Assembly: GCA_907163375.1 (NCBI GenBank)
Contig: CAJQUW010009193.1
Span: 1 to 64,000, forward strand
Direction: 5' to 3'
Origin: Prostheceraeus crozeri
Lineage: Eukaryota; Platyhelminthes; Polycladida; Euryleptidae
DNA: 64,000 nt
In this document: in pieces, positions 29,356 to 40,779 of the stretch
Position numbering within the stretch: the stretch's first letter is position 1
Layout: each line of letters starts with the position of its first letter
Position numbers and translations under genes: made by a program
Notes under the pieces: generated by a model
What the model saw: only the letters and a program-made list of their open reading frames with translations
Database searches by the model: none
Told to the model about the DNA's origin: nothing

Positions 29356-31802
29356 ACGTCGAAATAAGGCGATATACAGATGATTATCGTCAAAATCAAA
29401 AAGAGATACAGCGCGACAGGAGGCGTGGATATCAATTCACGAAGATTTGCGCATGCGCACACGGTCACAAACTCACAAAAACCGCAAAAATGGTGTAGCT
29501 TGAGAACGGCTGAACCAAAATCGAATTGAAAACCACAGAAAGACGCAGGAGACGACGGCGATTCGGATGATATAAAATTCCGATATGAGAGAATCACAGG
29601 AAGAATAATACGAGAATAAACAAGATGATTGAACGGAGCACTGAAAATACACAACTGCTGCCGATGGTAGACTGAGTGAAGTGTGTTAGCACCGCCATCT
29701 TGAAAAATGGAATGTGCCAGTCAAACCAACGATCAGAATCGATCTAGATGGAGTGTGCCAGCATGTGCCACTCACTATTTTGAAAGAAGTCCCCCTAGTT
29801 TAGGAGAAATCGTTGGTTGAAAGTTCGACATGGCGGTGATGTGAAGTTAGCACCGCCACTAAAATTGTTTTTCCAAAATACACAATCAAAACATACGAAA
29901 CACGCACAACAGATAGAAGACCATCAAAAAATTGTGCCAGCAAGTTTCAGCACCTAAATCCCCGTACTTGCTGAGAAATTAGTCCCCGAAACCACAAAAT
30001 GGCGGTGATGTGAAGTTAGCACCGCCACTGAAGTCTTTTTTTGAAATACGCAATTAAAACACGCGAGACAAGTACAACTGAGAGATGACCATCAAAAACA
30101 TTGTGCCAGCAAGTTTCAGCACCTAAATCCCCGTACTTGCGGAGAAATTAGCTCCCGAAAGCTCAATGCGCTGGCGGTGATGTGAAGTTAGCACCGCCAT
30201 CTTGAAAATGGAATGTGCCAGTCAAGCCAACGATCAGAATCGATCTAGATGGAGTTTGCCAGCATGTGCCACTCACTATTTTGAAAGAATTCCCCCTAGT
30301 TTAGGAGAAATTGTTGGTTGAAAGTTCGACATGGCGGTGATGTGAAGTTAGCACCGCCACTAAAATTGTTTTTCCAAAATACACAATCAAAACATACGAA
30401 ACACGCACAACAGATAGAAGACCATCAAAAAATTGTGCCAGCAAGTTTCAGCACCTAAATCCCCGTACTTGCTGAGAAATTAGTCCCCGAAACCACAAAA
30501 TGGCGGTGATGTGAAGTTAGCACCGCCACTGAAGTCTTTTTTTGAAATACGCAATTAAAACACGCGAGACAAGTACAACTGAGAGATGACCATCAAAAAC
30601 ATTGTGCCAGCAAGTTTCAGCACCTAAATCCCCGTACTTGCGGAGAAATTAGCCCCCGAAAGCTCAATGCGCTGGCGGTGATGTGAAGTTAGCACCGCCA
30701 TCTTGAAAATGGAATGTGCCAGTCAAGCCAACGATCAGAATCGATCTAGATGGAGTTTGCCAGCATGTGCCACTCACTATTTTGAAAGAATTCCCCCTAG
30801 TTTAGGAGAAATTGTTGGTTGAAAGTTCGACATGGCGGTGATGTGAAGTTAGCACCGCCACTAAAATTGTTTTTCCAAAATACACAATCAAAACATACGA
30901 AACACGCACAACAGATAGAAGACCATCAAAAACATTGTGCCAGCAAGTTTCAGCACCTAAATCCCCGTACTTGCTGAGAAATTAGTCCCCGAAACCACAA
31001 AATGGCGGTGATGTGAAGTTAGCACCGCCACTGAAGTCTTTTTTTGAAATACGCAATTAAAACACGCGAGACAAGTACAACTGAGAGATGACCATCAAAA
31101 ACATTGTGCCAGCAAGTTTCAGCACCTAAATCCCCGAACTTGCGGAGAAACACGCACATCAGAATCGATCTAGATGGAGTGTGCCAGCATGTGCCACTCG
31201 TTTATTTCACGAAAATCCCACCACAGTCGGTGGAAAATCAACCCGAAAGCTCAATGGCGGTGATGTGAAGTTGGCACCGCCACTGAATGTTTTTTCCAAA
31301 ATTGGAACCTCTCAATGGAGGTATTGTAAAATCTTCCACTTCAACATTACACCGTTTGCTTACTGGCTATACAGATATCAATGCAAATACGAATATCTCG
31401 ACAGGTGAATACCGTCATGTGCCTGAACTGTTAACAGAAAGCTGAAGCTATTACTTTGTTCAAAACTCTGTAAGACAGTGAAGGCATCTGACGAGTATAT
31501 GCAATGGCATAACTAGGAAGACTTACTTTCTTATTAAAGGCCATTGATGAATAGCATGCGATTCGTTTATGTTTCCCCGCATGAAGGAGGACAGTTCGCG
31601 ACTTACAACGGCAAAACTATTGGTAATGGTTTGAATTTTTCATTTGACCAACGACGTCCCATGATTGGTCAGTTTTCGGTTAATATATGATCAATATCTC
31701 GATAAATATTTTCATTTGTTTGCCGTGGAAAATATATTCACGCCATGCGATTAATTACAGCCTGTACAACTCAAAACAAGAATGATTAAATAAATGTGTT
31801 TA

Positions 31803-32456
31803 ACACACACACACCTGTGGAATTTTAAAAATTCCCGCTATTTTGTGCGGATCGAGAGAAAAGATAAAAATTTTCCAGACAATTAATTGGGTTTAAAAGC
31901 CAGCCCTTCGACTGATGTTTTTCAAAACCTCGATGGGTATCCATCGTCAAGAAGGCTGGGTCATCCTCAGTTTTATGAGAATCTGTTTCCACTGTAGGTT
32001 AGAACCTACTCTATGGTTTGAACGATGTAGTTTGATAATTCCTTTCCAAAAAGATTGCGCACTTTGGAAAGCATAGAGTAAGTATATTAGGATATCCCAT
32101 ATGTCCCTATTCTATGTTTGAAAGCACCACAAACTGAATTGAGCATCATGCTTCTTCGATGAAGCAGTCTGACAACGCTGGAAATATGCCCTTCGATCTC
32201 CTAATTATTGCTTCAATTGTTCATCAAGATCATCAAATGTGATAAAGATGTACGCACATCATGACACTAATAATGATGATTGTAGATATTGCCAACATTG
32301 TTTTCTATCAATGTTTCAATTGACTTCAAGAATTTCTGATTTACTGGATGTGCAAGCATACTCAAAATTGAAGGGATATTGAGACTCATCTACTTCATAT
32401 GATCTAGCTATAAGTCACAACATCTAATCTATTCGTAGAGTATTTTCATTATTTCA
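31803..32456. other. Foldback central loop
   Basis: About 650 bp of single-copy DNA starting with a short (CA)n run. No coding frame or internal transposase fragment was recognised. Confidence 0.6.
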
Positions 32457-33673
32457 TAAACACATCTATTTAATCATTCTTGTTTTAAGTTGTACAGGCT
32501 GTAATTAATCGCATGGCGTGAATATATTTTCCACGGCAAACAAATGAAAATGTTTATCGAGATATTGATCATATGGTAACCGAAAACTGACCAATCATGG
32601 GACGTCGTTGGTCAAATGAAAAATTCAAACCATTACCAATAGTTTTGCCGTTGTAAGTCGCGAACTGTCCTCCTTCATGCGGGGAAACATAAACGAATCG
32701 CATGCTATTCATCAATGGCCTTTAATAAGAAAGTAAGTCTTCCTAGTTATGCCATTGCATATACTCGTCAGATGCCTTCACTGTCTTACAGAGTTTTGAA
32801 CAAAGTAATAGCTTCAGCTTTCTGTTAACAGTTCAGGCACATGACGGTATTCACCTGTCGAGATATTCGTATTTGCATTGATATCTGTATAGCCAGTAAG
32901 CAAACGGTGTAATGTTGAAGTGGAAGATTTTACAATACCTTCATTGAGAGGTTCCAATTTTGGAAAAAACATTCAGTGGCGGTGCCAACTTCACATCACC
33001 GCCATTGAGCTTTCGGGTTGATTTTCCACCGACTGTGGTGGGATTTTCGTGAAATAAACGAGTGGCACATGCTGGCACACTCCATCTAGATCGATTCTGA
33101 TCGTTGGTTTGACTGGCACATTCCATTTTTCAAGATGGCGGTGCCAACTTCACATCACCGCCAGCGCATTGAGCTTTCGGGGGCTAATTTCTCCGCAAGT
33201 ACGGGGATTTAGGTGCTGAAACTTGCTGGCACAATGTTTTTGATGGTCATCTCTCAGTTGTACTTGTCTCGCGTGTTTTAATTGCGTATTTCAAAAAAAG
33301 ACTTCAGTGGCGGTGCTAACTTCACATCACCGCCATTTTGTGGTTTCGGGGACTAATTTCTCAGCAAGTACGGGGATTTAGGTGCTGAAACTTGCTGGCA
33401 CAATGTTTTTGATGGTCTTCTATCTGTTGTGCGTGTTTCGTATGTTTTGATTGTGTATTTTGGAAAAACAATTTTAGTGGCGGTGCTAACTTCACATCAC
33501 CGCCATGTCGAACTTTCAACCAACGATTTCTCCTAAACTAGGGGGACTTCTTTCAAAATAGTGAGTGGCACATGCTGGCACACTCCATCTAGATCGATTC
33601 TGATCGTTGGTTTGACTGGCACATTCCATTTTCAAGATGGCGGTGCTGAGTGGCGGTGCTTACTTCACACACG
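32457..33673 (-). repeat. Foldback right arm
   Basis: Reverse complement of the left arm with very few differences; it contains one full tandem unit (about 33140-33655) against about four in the left arm. Hairpin motifs lie at about 32977, 33136, 33308 and 33478. Confidence 0.88.
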
Positions 33674-33683
33674 TGTTCAACTT

Positions 33684-34270
33684 TGTGTTATTTCTCTCCG
33701 ATATGCTTGTGAATCGCTTATGCTTGTGAAAAATTGTCACATGTCACGTTGTGACCGAGATTGTAGTACGGTTGCTAGAGCTTCAATACGACGGACGAAC
33801 TGAGACTAAGTCCAAGATACGGAAAGCCATTATAAATGTATTTGTCGTTCAAATCCACCAGTAATCAAAAATTTATTCCATGCTTATCGGGATTGTTTGG
33901 CATATATTGGATGTATTTGCATCTCGTCTTGCTATAACTGTTCATCAACGGTTGGGATCAGGTTTGAAGGCTCTGATGCAATTCTCAATAAAGAAATTCC
34001 ACACTGACGAAACTAAGTTTGTCAGTAGCCAACTGCACACTTCGATCTTCCTTCTTATCAAAACGAAGGATTTCCAAAAATCGATGTCGAGGTATTGGTT
34101 TATGAAATGACGGAACTCCGCAGTATTTTGACTGCAGACGCCTCACTGGCAAATTGCGAGCCGGCAAGAAGCTCCTCGTGATGATCAGACCAAAGAAAGT
34201 GTCCAGCTCAGCCAGTGAAGGTGTCAAAGTCTCAGTCCCAAGTCTTCTATTTGCCTCAGCTTCCGTATTT
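33684..34270 (-). pseudogene. piggyBac transposase 1, N-terminal and middle part
   Basis: An 80-residue frame (34227-33985) reads SLAELDTFFGLIITRSFLP, then HRFLEILRFDKKEDR, the conserved start of the piggyBac DDE domain (DDE_Tnp_1_7). Upstream the frame continues without a Met to about 34270. Downstream, in other frames, FIENC and YIYNGFPYLG segments follow in the right order until the Foldback target site at 33674. Several frameshifts. Confidence 0.75.
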
Positions 34271-34549
34271 GCTCGAATGCAGCGAGCACTGGTTTACAAA
34301 ATGACCAATTTTTCTGAACATACTCCATAACTTTGAATAAAATAATGCTAAATTTTACCTATCGTCAAAATGACGGCTTCCGGCTTTCTAGGTATAACTG
34401 CTGTTTATTTCTAATAGAACTTAGTTATAATCATGTCCGTTTCAACATTATAATTTAGATGTAAAAATGATAAAAGTCACGATGTTTCAAATCGATAGGT
34501 TGATTTCTCGAAAAACAAAATGACGGCCTTCGTCCTTCTAGTGTTAAGC

Positions 34550-35210
34550 GAGTCGTTCCGTCTATGGCATAATATGTTACCTCAAGTTGCTGTAAAATCC
34601 AACAAAGGCAACAACATTTATAGCAACTGAAATGACTTGTATAGACTTTGGAGAGCATGTTCACGCACGTTTGACCCCTTCATGCACATTATGCCTTATA
34701 GAGGACATTTTGACCCACATCTTTTGGGTCATGTTGACTCCCAAAGCGGCAAAAAATGTGAAACCGGAAGAAAAAGGAGATCAATGCGCTTCTAATGGCA
34801 CCTCTCCCGACTTCGTACGATCCTTAGAATGGTCGCACAATTGCATTTTAAAAAATATTTTTTTAAAAAAAATCTTTAATTTTGAAAATAATTTATGCAT
34901 GAAATGGTTAGAGTCTTGTGGCAAACTATTAGTCTTATGGGTTAACAATGTCGAGGTCAGCAGTCTTCGAAAATTAGCCGTCAATACTACACGAAGGTTT
35001 CCTCTCGAAACACGAACGCGATGCCAGCACGACTGACTGAGCGAACAAAACGTTTAGCCCTTCAACGACTAGCTAATATAGCATGCAACATATCGTGCGA
35101 GCAGCTCATTTAAAGTATATAAATTAATGCGTACCAGAGGCCGTCCCACAGACATGAATTGTCTTGCTTGCGTGGTTGGGACTAGAGATGACTTTCCTCC
35201 TACAAATGAT
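34550..35210. other. No gene recognised
   Basis: The 134-residue plus frame at 34632-35036 overlaps an opposite-strand frame and has no domain. A short inverted pair (GACCCACATC..TTTGGGTC, about 34710-34735) may belong to the end of the second piggyBac element. Confidence 0.35.
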
Positions 35211-35214
35211 GGCT

Positions 35215-36420
35215 TTCGAAATTTTTAAAAATGCGTATCATTTAATTGTCACACATCCTACAAATCCACACCTTTGATCATACACATGATCCACAGATAG
35301 TTTTCCTGAATACGTTGCACAGCGTACTTGATTTACATCTATACTGATGGCATTGCTTCTTTCTCTGAGTGCGGGTTGCTGCAAATTGAAATGCTTGGAG
35401 ATACGTTGTATGGCTGGTTGGACAAAGTTCTTCACTCATGGTTTGCAAATAGGTTCAGCGACTGATATTGCTGCCATTTATAATTCTATAAACAGTCCAT
35501 GCATTTATTGCTGCTAAATCTAATTAATTGAATAATGCTGCTTTAGTGTCCATCTTCTCGTTCCACTTTTAGTCGAATACAGTTTTGCCATCTAATCCAG
35601 GGAGTGTAATATCTAATCCTCCTTTTGCTTGATTGTAATACAAAATTATTTCAGGTTTACGTTTGATATCATCACTGACCGAAAACTTGCAGAAAATGTG
35701 ATGCTAGGACAGTTTTGTTCTTCTTTGCTTTATATGCGGTGTGGTTCACACCGGAATCCGACTTATAAACAAGTGTGGTATGTAATTCCTTAGTTTTTCA
35801 TGCTATCTGCGCTTGGTAACTCAACTCTATTGTGTTTTACTGTTTCAACACAGCTAATCGACTGCTTCAGCAAATCATTGCAGAGGCGATCGAAGGGACA
35901 TGAAGAAATTATCTAGGGATGCATTGTAGCCCGTACCTTCGAGTCCGTGAAGTAATTTCAGCGTCAGATGCTGACCAAGCTCCATGCCATCAGGTCCATA
36001 GTGTCATCTTTTCCCAGGCATTGATCAATTATTTAGTTTTGACATCGTTGAGGAGCCAAAATTTAATGCCAAACGTCAACGCAATTAATGTCACGTTTAT
36101 TTCCCATGAATTGCGTAAACCTGCACCTCGTCTTTGCTGGGAACAGTTGCTCATCAACACTTACATTAGAGCTTACTCGAGCATCAAGAGCGCAACTTTC
36201 AAAGAGTTCACTCCAAACATTTGTCATTATTGCAAACTTGTGTGTTGAAGGCGCTCTGATCGCGTGTTTTTGTCGTCAAAGCGAATCACTCTCATTATTT
36301 GTTCAAATATACGTCGATTAATACCTTCATTGAACATAGGCAGTCCTACTTGTGAGAACATGACTGATGCCACGGAATGCTTCTAAATCCAAGAACTCCT
36401 CTCAAATAGCAAAGTCTGCT
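35215..36420 (-). pseudogene. piggyBac transposase 2, heavily decayed
   Basis: Minus-strand pieces in order: RRIFEQIMRVIRFDDKNTR (about 36330-36270), a segment with VSVDEQLFPAKTRCRFTQF (about 36170-36115), KPEIILYYNQAKGGLD (about 35660-35610), LDLAAINAW (about 35520-35495) and a Cys-rich tail with CHQYRC, CGSC and GFVGC (about 35360-35240). These are the successive conserved regions of a piggyBac DDE transposase with its C-terminal zinc-binding tail. Many stops and shifts. It is a different family from the 24.5-34.5 kb copy. Its ends and TTAA sites were not found. Confidence 0.75.
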
Positions 36421-36538
36421 ATATATGATATACGCTGCGGTATAGTGTGATATTTGCAACTTAAAAAAAACATGAAATAACAATTTTCTTAGATTTCATG
36501 TTGTATAAGCGAAATATTATGATTGTTAGCTGATAATT

Positions 36539-36540
<2 letters not shown>

Positions 36541-36592
<52 letters not shown>
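36541..36592. repeat. (AT)n microsatellite
   Basis: About 50 bp of uninterrupted AT dinucleotide. Confidence 0.95.
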
Positions 36593-36599
36593 CCTACAC

Positions 36600-37840
36600 A
36601 TATATTTCTTGATGATGCACACCACCTTTGATACATTTGCAGTCAAAATGACCGCACGGGTATTACCTCCCCCTTAGCAGAACGCCATTTATAAACCATT
36701 TAATTTACATAAACGATCGTTATATCAGTGTAAGCTTGGTAAAAAATTGAGTGAAGTCAGAAAATGTTAGGTCGAGTTGATTATTTATCTGATCGCGATA
36801 GATGATCTAATTAAATCTTGCGGTGATTCTTGGGCATTCTTTAGTGTCACTTTAAAAGATTTCCGTTATGCACATTTCGGTTTTTAATGAGTCATGGAAA
36901 AATCATATTTCAGATAATTTTTCAGTTGGAATTCTGTAAAATGGAAAATCCTTTCGAAGTTGAGACTAACCTGTCTTCTTTCCTTTTGCTTATGTAAATG
37001 TGCAAGTTATAACTGCGGTTCCTAGAATTTCCTTCTAATCAATTTTTCATAACAAATGTCTGTTTCTTCTTCTCACAAAAATGAAAATGTTTGATCCGGC
37101 TTATTGCGTGCATGTAGCTTCACATGCGACGTAAGTAAGGTTTTAAAGTGCATAAGATCATTACTTCATTTGCATGACGTCTATGCTCATGGGAGTTCTA
37201 GATTGCTTTCACAGAATTGACACCGAAAACGAAAACGTTTTGATTCAGTGCTTTCCTCACCAAGTTAATAAAGGTGACACAGCGCGAAATGTCTTAAGTC
37301 CGGATCGATTATCCGATTCAAAACGAAATGTAATTAATCTGCGCGCAATCGAATTCCCAGATTGAACCTCTTCAATCAGCTATTTATCTTCAAGGGCAGA
37401 TTTCTTTCTTTGATGAAGTCAAAATTGTGCAACGTACGTCACTACTAATTCACAGGAGAGAATATTTGAATAAATTGTGCAGTAACGTCACTAAAATCAG
37501 AGATTTCACAAACCAGCAAGATCATATTTTATTAATATGTATAGTAAATAGAGAATAAAAAACCGAAAAGGAATGCCCGACGCTTTGAGCAGTCGCTTCT
37601 TCTCAAGGGCAATTTGTTTGTGGACGGTGTTCGTGTCTTCAGTTTTAAAGAAACGTTATGTCAGTTCCCATGTCAAATATTAGCTATGTATCTCTTGCTT
37701 GTGGTTATTGGTTGGTGTGAACTGAAAAATGAATCAAGCTTATCTCGCATCAACATAGTCTCGCCCATTTCATCGAGAAGTCAAAAAGTGCACAATAATT
37801 CAGATTTGCATGTAATGAGCGTTTGTAATAAATCGCGTTA
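36600..37840. other. No gene recognised
   Basis: No supported frame. 36640-36690 contains GTCAAAATGACCG, a subterminal word seen in piggyBac-like ends, possibly the outer part of the second piggyBac element. Confidence 0.35.
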
Positions 37841-37852
37841 TTCCCCTGATTC

Positions 37853-38564
37853 CATGGATGCGCAGTCCTATTATTTTGATTGGACTCCAACTCCGGGTGG
37901 CAAGTATTATAAGACTAGTTTCTTTAAAAAAACTGGTAACCTGCATCATATAACCTATTTTTAATGATCATTGCTGTATCAATTATCAATCATTTTCGAT
38001 GAAAGTTAATCAAATGTCGCTTAAAGTTGGATGCATACGACTCGGCTCCTCCTATCTTGTTAATGTGTGCTTCACACGGTTTTTGTCCAGTCTCTATCAG
38101 GCAGGAAAATCATCCCATTCTCCAAAAAATGTGAGAGCATTTTCGTTTTGGAGGAGCCATCACACACGATTGACGTTATGGTAGAAGGTAATGTTCTCAA
38201 ATAAGCTGGTGTTCCACTTTTGTCTCTGATGTGACCTTTGGTGCGAAGGTGTGATCGAGGCTAAAAAAGAATTGTCTTCTCTGCTAAATCACAGAGTGAA
38301 AAGACAATTCTTTTTTCAATATCACAGTTCATTCCCTCAACTACGAGTATTACAAGCTTTGCATGCACTGCTGTCTCTGTACTTTTGTTTGACCGTGAGA
38401 GTTGACTTCAAGACAGTGACATCCATGCACGAGAATAAATAATTTATTTGTATCATATTTCGGGTCTAGTTGTAGGACGGAGTCCGGAGTCGTATCATTT
38501 GATGGGAATGTGACTCCGACTCCGGCAAAATGATAGAACTCCGGACTCCCACTCCGCATACCTG
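37853..38564. mobile_element. Non-autonomous hAT element, 712 bp (GGAGTC family, copy B)
   Basis: Reverse-orientation copy of 15887-16598 with the same length and clear similarity throughout. The ends have decayed (CATGGATG and CATACCTG instead of CAGGGATG and CATCCCTG), and the flanking 8-mers CCTGATTC and CTTGATTC agree at 7 of 8. The GGAGTC/GACTCC words are somewhat expanded at the right end. An unrelated foldback (AGAATTGTCTT, about 38265-38310) lies inside. Confidence 0.8.
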
Positions 38565-38572
38565 CTTGATTC

Positions 38573-40160
38573 GAGAATAAACTGCGCCGATGGACCTGAC
38601 AGCGATCATGATGCACTTTGCCGCTTTGACCAATATCCATGTAAAAGGTGTTTCAGTGGTTACATGCAAATTCATTAGCCTTTGAGCAAGTCAGACTAAT
38701 AAACCACAAAAGGAGCCATAAAGCGAGCCAACAATCGAGTGGCATATTTGACAGTTTGAACGTATTCGGTAAACAACTATCTTTTGCTTTGAGTACATTC
38801 ACGTGGAATTGAATTTTGCCTGGCTAGTTGCCACCGCTATATTCAAAATAATTTTTACAGTCAAATAAAGATAATAAATGAATTTTTCTAGAAAGCGTTT
38901 TAGAAACACGCCTGCCCTGTTTGTTGGACGTTGTTATCCTTGTTGCCTTCGAGTTATACAATTTAGTTACAAAATTAAGCCACCTATGGCTTGGAACAAA
39001 AATATCTTATCTGCCTTCTTTAACACTTGAGAAGTTCGGTCTGTTCAGACGTCTTTTATCCGGATCTTCTATGATGCATTTTTGCATTCTCACAAATTTC
39101 ACAGAATAATCAGATTTTACTGTAATCTCAGTATTATCTGGGCTTCTTGATAGTGGCGTGGAACAATTATGGCATCATCAATATTCACGGCCCCATTATC
39201 ATTTTTCATTATAATGTAATAGCACTTTGATAAAGTAACTTACAATTAACCACTGTGCGGCATGAATCTACAACTGCTGCATGTTTCGGTAGTTTCATTT
39301 TTCTTCTAAGGATCTTCTAACAATCGGCGCATAACCGATCAGCTGAAATTGCCATCAACAAACAACAGATATAGTCCGGGAGCTACTGATGATTTCTTCC
39401 TATATTCGCGCACAAAGGGCTTAATAGCATGGCTTTGTAGATCGTGAACCGCTGAATGCAAAAATCACATTCTTAAGTGTCACAGCCAGTCACATTCGGT
39501 TATAGGTAAGGTTAATGGTAAAATTTAAGAAATATCTATGGATTGTGAAACAGTTGGCTATTTTCGTACATTTTCTTTTGCACAAATTAAGCCTCTCGGA
39601 AGATATGAAGCCCCATACCATGATTGATGGAGAAAATTTCACTGCCGGAGATGTGTAGCGGATGTTATATTGCTAGCTACTCGGTCGACGAATTCTTAGA
39701 ACATGTTGAGCAAATTGTTTAACTAGTGTCTCGTCTGAGAAGGGAACACGGTCCCAAACTTCGGCAGTATAGTATTTATGCTTGTTGCAAAATATTAGTC
39801 GATCAAAGATGTTTTCTGGGCTCAGTCTGTGTTTTCTGGTCGGTCTTGATGAAAGAAGTTTAAAGTCAACTACAAGATGACGGCGGATTGTGCGTCGCCT
39901 GGCACGAGTTCTCTCTGGGTGCTATGGCAAATCGCTTACGCCATGCGTTTGCTGGCATATCTTGTCATTCACAGCCTAGTTAAATTACAAGTGACGTTGA
40001 ATGACTGGTTAAGTTAAAGGACAATAAAAGCTGGTTGAACTTCGTAAACGTCGACAGGAGCATCTCATGATCTAAGTTCGATCGAAAGCTGAAGGTCTCT
40101 GACAGAGTCAGGAAACTTAACGTGACATCTCCACAGGATTTGAATTAGCAGATGCGACAA
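38573..40160. other. No gene recognised
   Basis: AT-rich DNA; no frame with a domain and no repeat recognised. Confidence 0.35.
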
Positions 40161-40163
40161 GTA

Positions 40164-40775
40164 CCCTCAAGAAAATTCATCATGATTTTTTATGAGATTT
40201 TTACTCATATATATCTCATGAAATTTAATGCGGATATGGAACGTTTTCGCATGAAATATCTCATCAAATTTCATGAGCTTGCTCATGATAATCTCATTAT
40301 TTGATTAACAGTTGCTTTTCCATACTTCCGAATTTATTTTTCTCGCATATAGTTATTGAAGCTTTCGTGGCCTAGCCACATTGCCCCAAAGCATTGCCAT
40401 GCCATGTACACAATGCTAATTATCATGATCTTATGTTTAACTGTGATTGTATATGTCTATTTTCAACATCTTGCATAGTAATGATAATTGCAAAGTCAAA
40501 TTATATATGCATCATTTCGAAAAGGCTGTTGCACATCGCCATGATACATCCTATATATTTTCATTTTTATCTTTTATAGACTAACCTTGAAGATCATGAT
40601 CGATTGAATAAGCTTTTTCGATGGTTATTTCCTTTCGCGGCTAGCATGCATAACTTACTACTTATAAGCTAATTTTCACGAAGACCGCGTAAATGTTCAT
40701 GATTTTCTCATGGACGCGATCAAAGCATCATGAGTTAAATATTTCATGAGTTCTCATGAAAAATGTTCGTGAGGG
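40164..40775. mobile_element. TA-flanked MITE, 612 bp, rich in TCATGA words
   Basis: Ends CCCTCAAGAA and TTCGTGAGGG are inverted repeats flanked by TA dinucleotides (40162-40163, 40776-40777), the Tc1/mariner signature. Subterminal regions on both sides carry many copies of TTTCATGAG and its complement. No coding capacity. Confidence 0.65.
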
Positions 40776-40779
40776 TATG

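Larger units (their letters stand above)
25921..29684 (-). mobile_element. Non-LTR retrotransposon (CR1/Jockey-like) inside the Foldback arm
   Basis: A minus-strand LINE of about 3.76 kb with a two-part ORF1 (PHD-like finger, then RNA-binding-like domain), an APE endonuclease, a linker and a reverse transcriptase in the normal order. It ends in a (TC)n tail, seen as (GA)n at 25921-25938. It interrupts a Foldback repeat exactly at the GGCGGTGA motif: the left flank stops there and the right flank resumes with GTTAGCACCGCC at about 29685. The target duplication is obscured by the GA tail. ORF2 has frameshifts, so it is inactive. Confidence 0.85.
25403..31802 (+). repeat. Foldback left arm: 501-bp tandem units (interrupted by a LINE)
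   Basis: Units start at the TGTGAAGTTAGCACCGCCAT boundary at 30181 and 30682 (period 501 bp); an earlier unit begins at about 29686 and part of another lies at 25403-25920. Each unit has three subrepeats of about 160-175 bp, all beginning with the same hairpin motif (TGGCGGTG, a 12-base spacer, CACCGCCA). From about 31150 to 31802 the arm is single-copy and matches 32457-32960 inverted. Confidence 0.85.
25403..33673. mobile_element. Foldback/Mutator-like element with tandem-repeat inverted arms
   Basis: Flanked by the identical 10-bp direct repeat TGTTCAACTT (25393-25402 and 33674-33683). The ends are inverted copies: GTGTGAAGTTAGCACCG on the left and GTGTGAAGTAAGCACCG on the right read inward. 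The right arm (32457-33673) is about 1.2 kb; the left arm, once the LINE is removed, is about 2.6 kb because a 501-bp unit is tandemly amplified. The unique centre is about 31803-32456. Long inverted arms made of tandem repeats and a 9-10 bp duplication are the Foldback pattern, related to Mutator-type elements. No transposase is encoded, so it depended on a partner elsewhere. Confidence 0.88.
24571..34543 (-). mobile_element. piggyBac element 1, split by a Foldback insertion
   Basis: The ends share a 13-bp inverted repeat, CACTAGAAGGACG at 24571 and its complement ending at 34543. The right end is followed by TTAA (34544-34547), the obligatory piggyBac target; the left flank is TCAA, a one-base change. 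Removing the Foldback element (25403-33673) and one target duplication leaves about 1.7 kb, a normal size for a decayed piggyBac. Transposase pieces are on the minus strand: N-terminal part to the right of the Foldback, C-terminal part to its left. Confidence 0.85.

Noticed and set aside
25403..31300. CRISPR-like regular repeats
   Set aside because: Repeat units are 160-500 bp with no short unique spacers; they are tandem arms of a eukaryotic Foldback element.
31181..33126. ORFs within the Foldback arms
   Set aside because: Same peptide occurs on opposite strands because the DNA is an inverted repeat; no coding signature.
34632..35036. 134-codon plus-strand ORF
   Set aside because: No domain, opposite-strand frame overlaps it, and it lies between two piggyBac relics.
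35919..36321. Plus-strand ORFs of 77-109 codons
   Set aside because: Antisense to the second piggyBac transposase relic, whose conserved blocks read on the minus strand.
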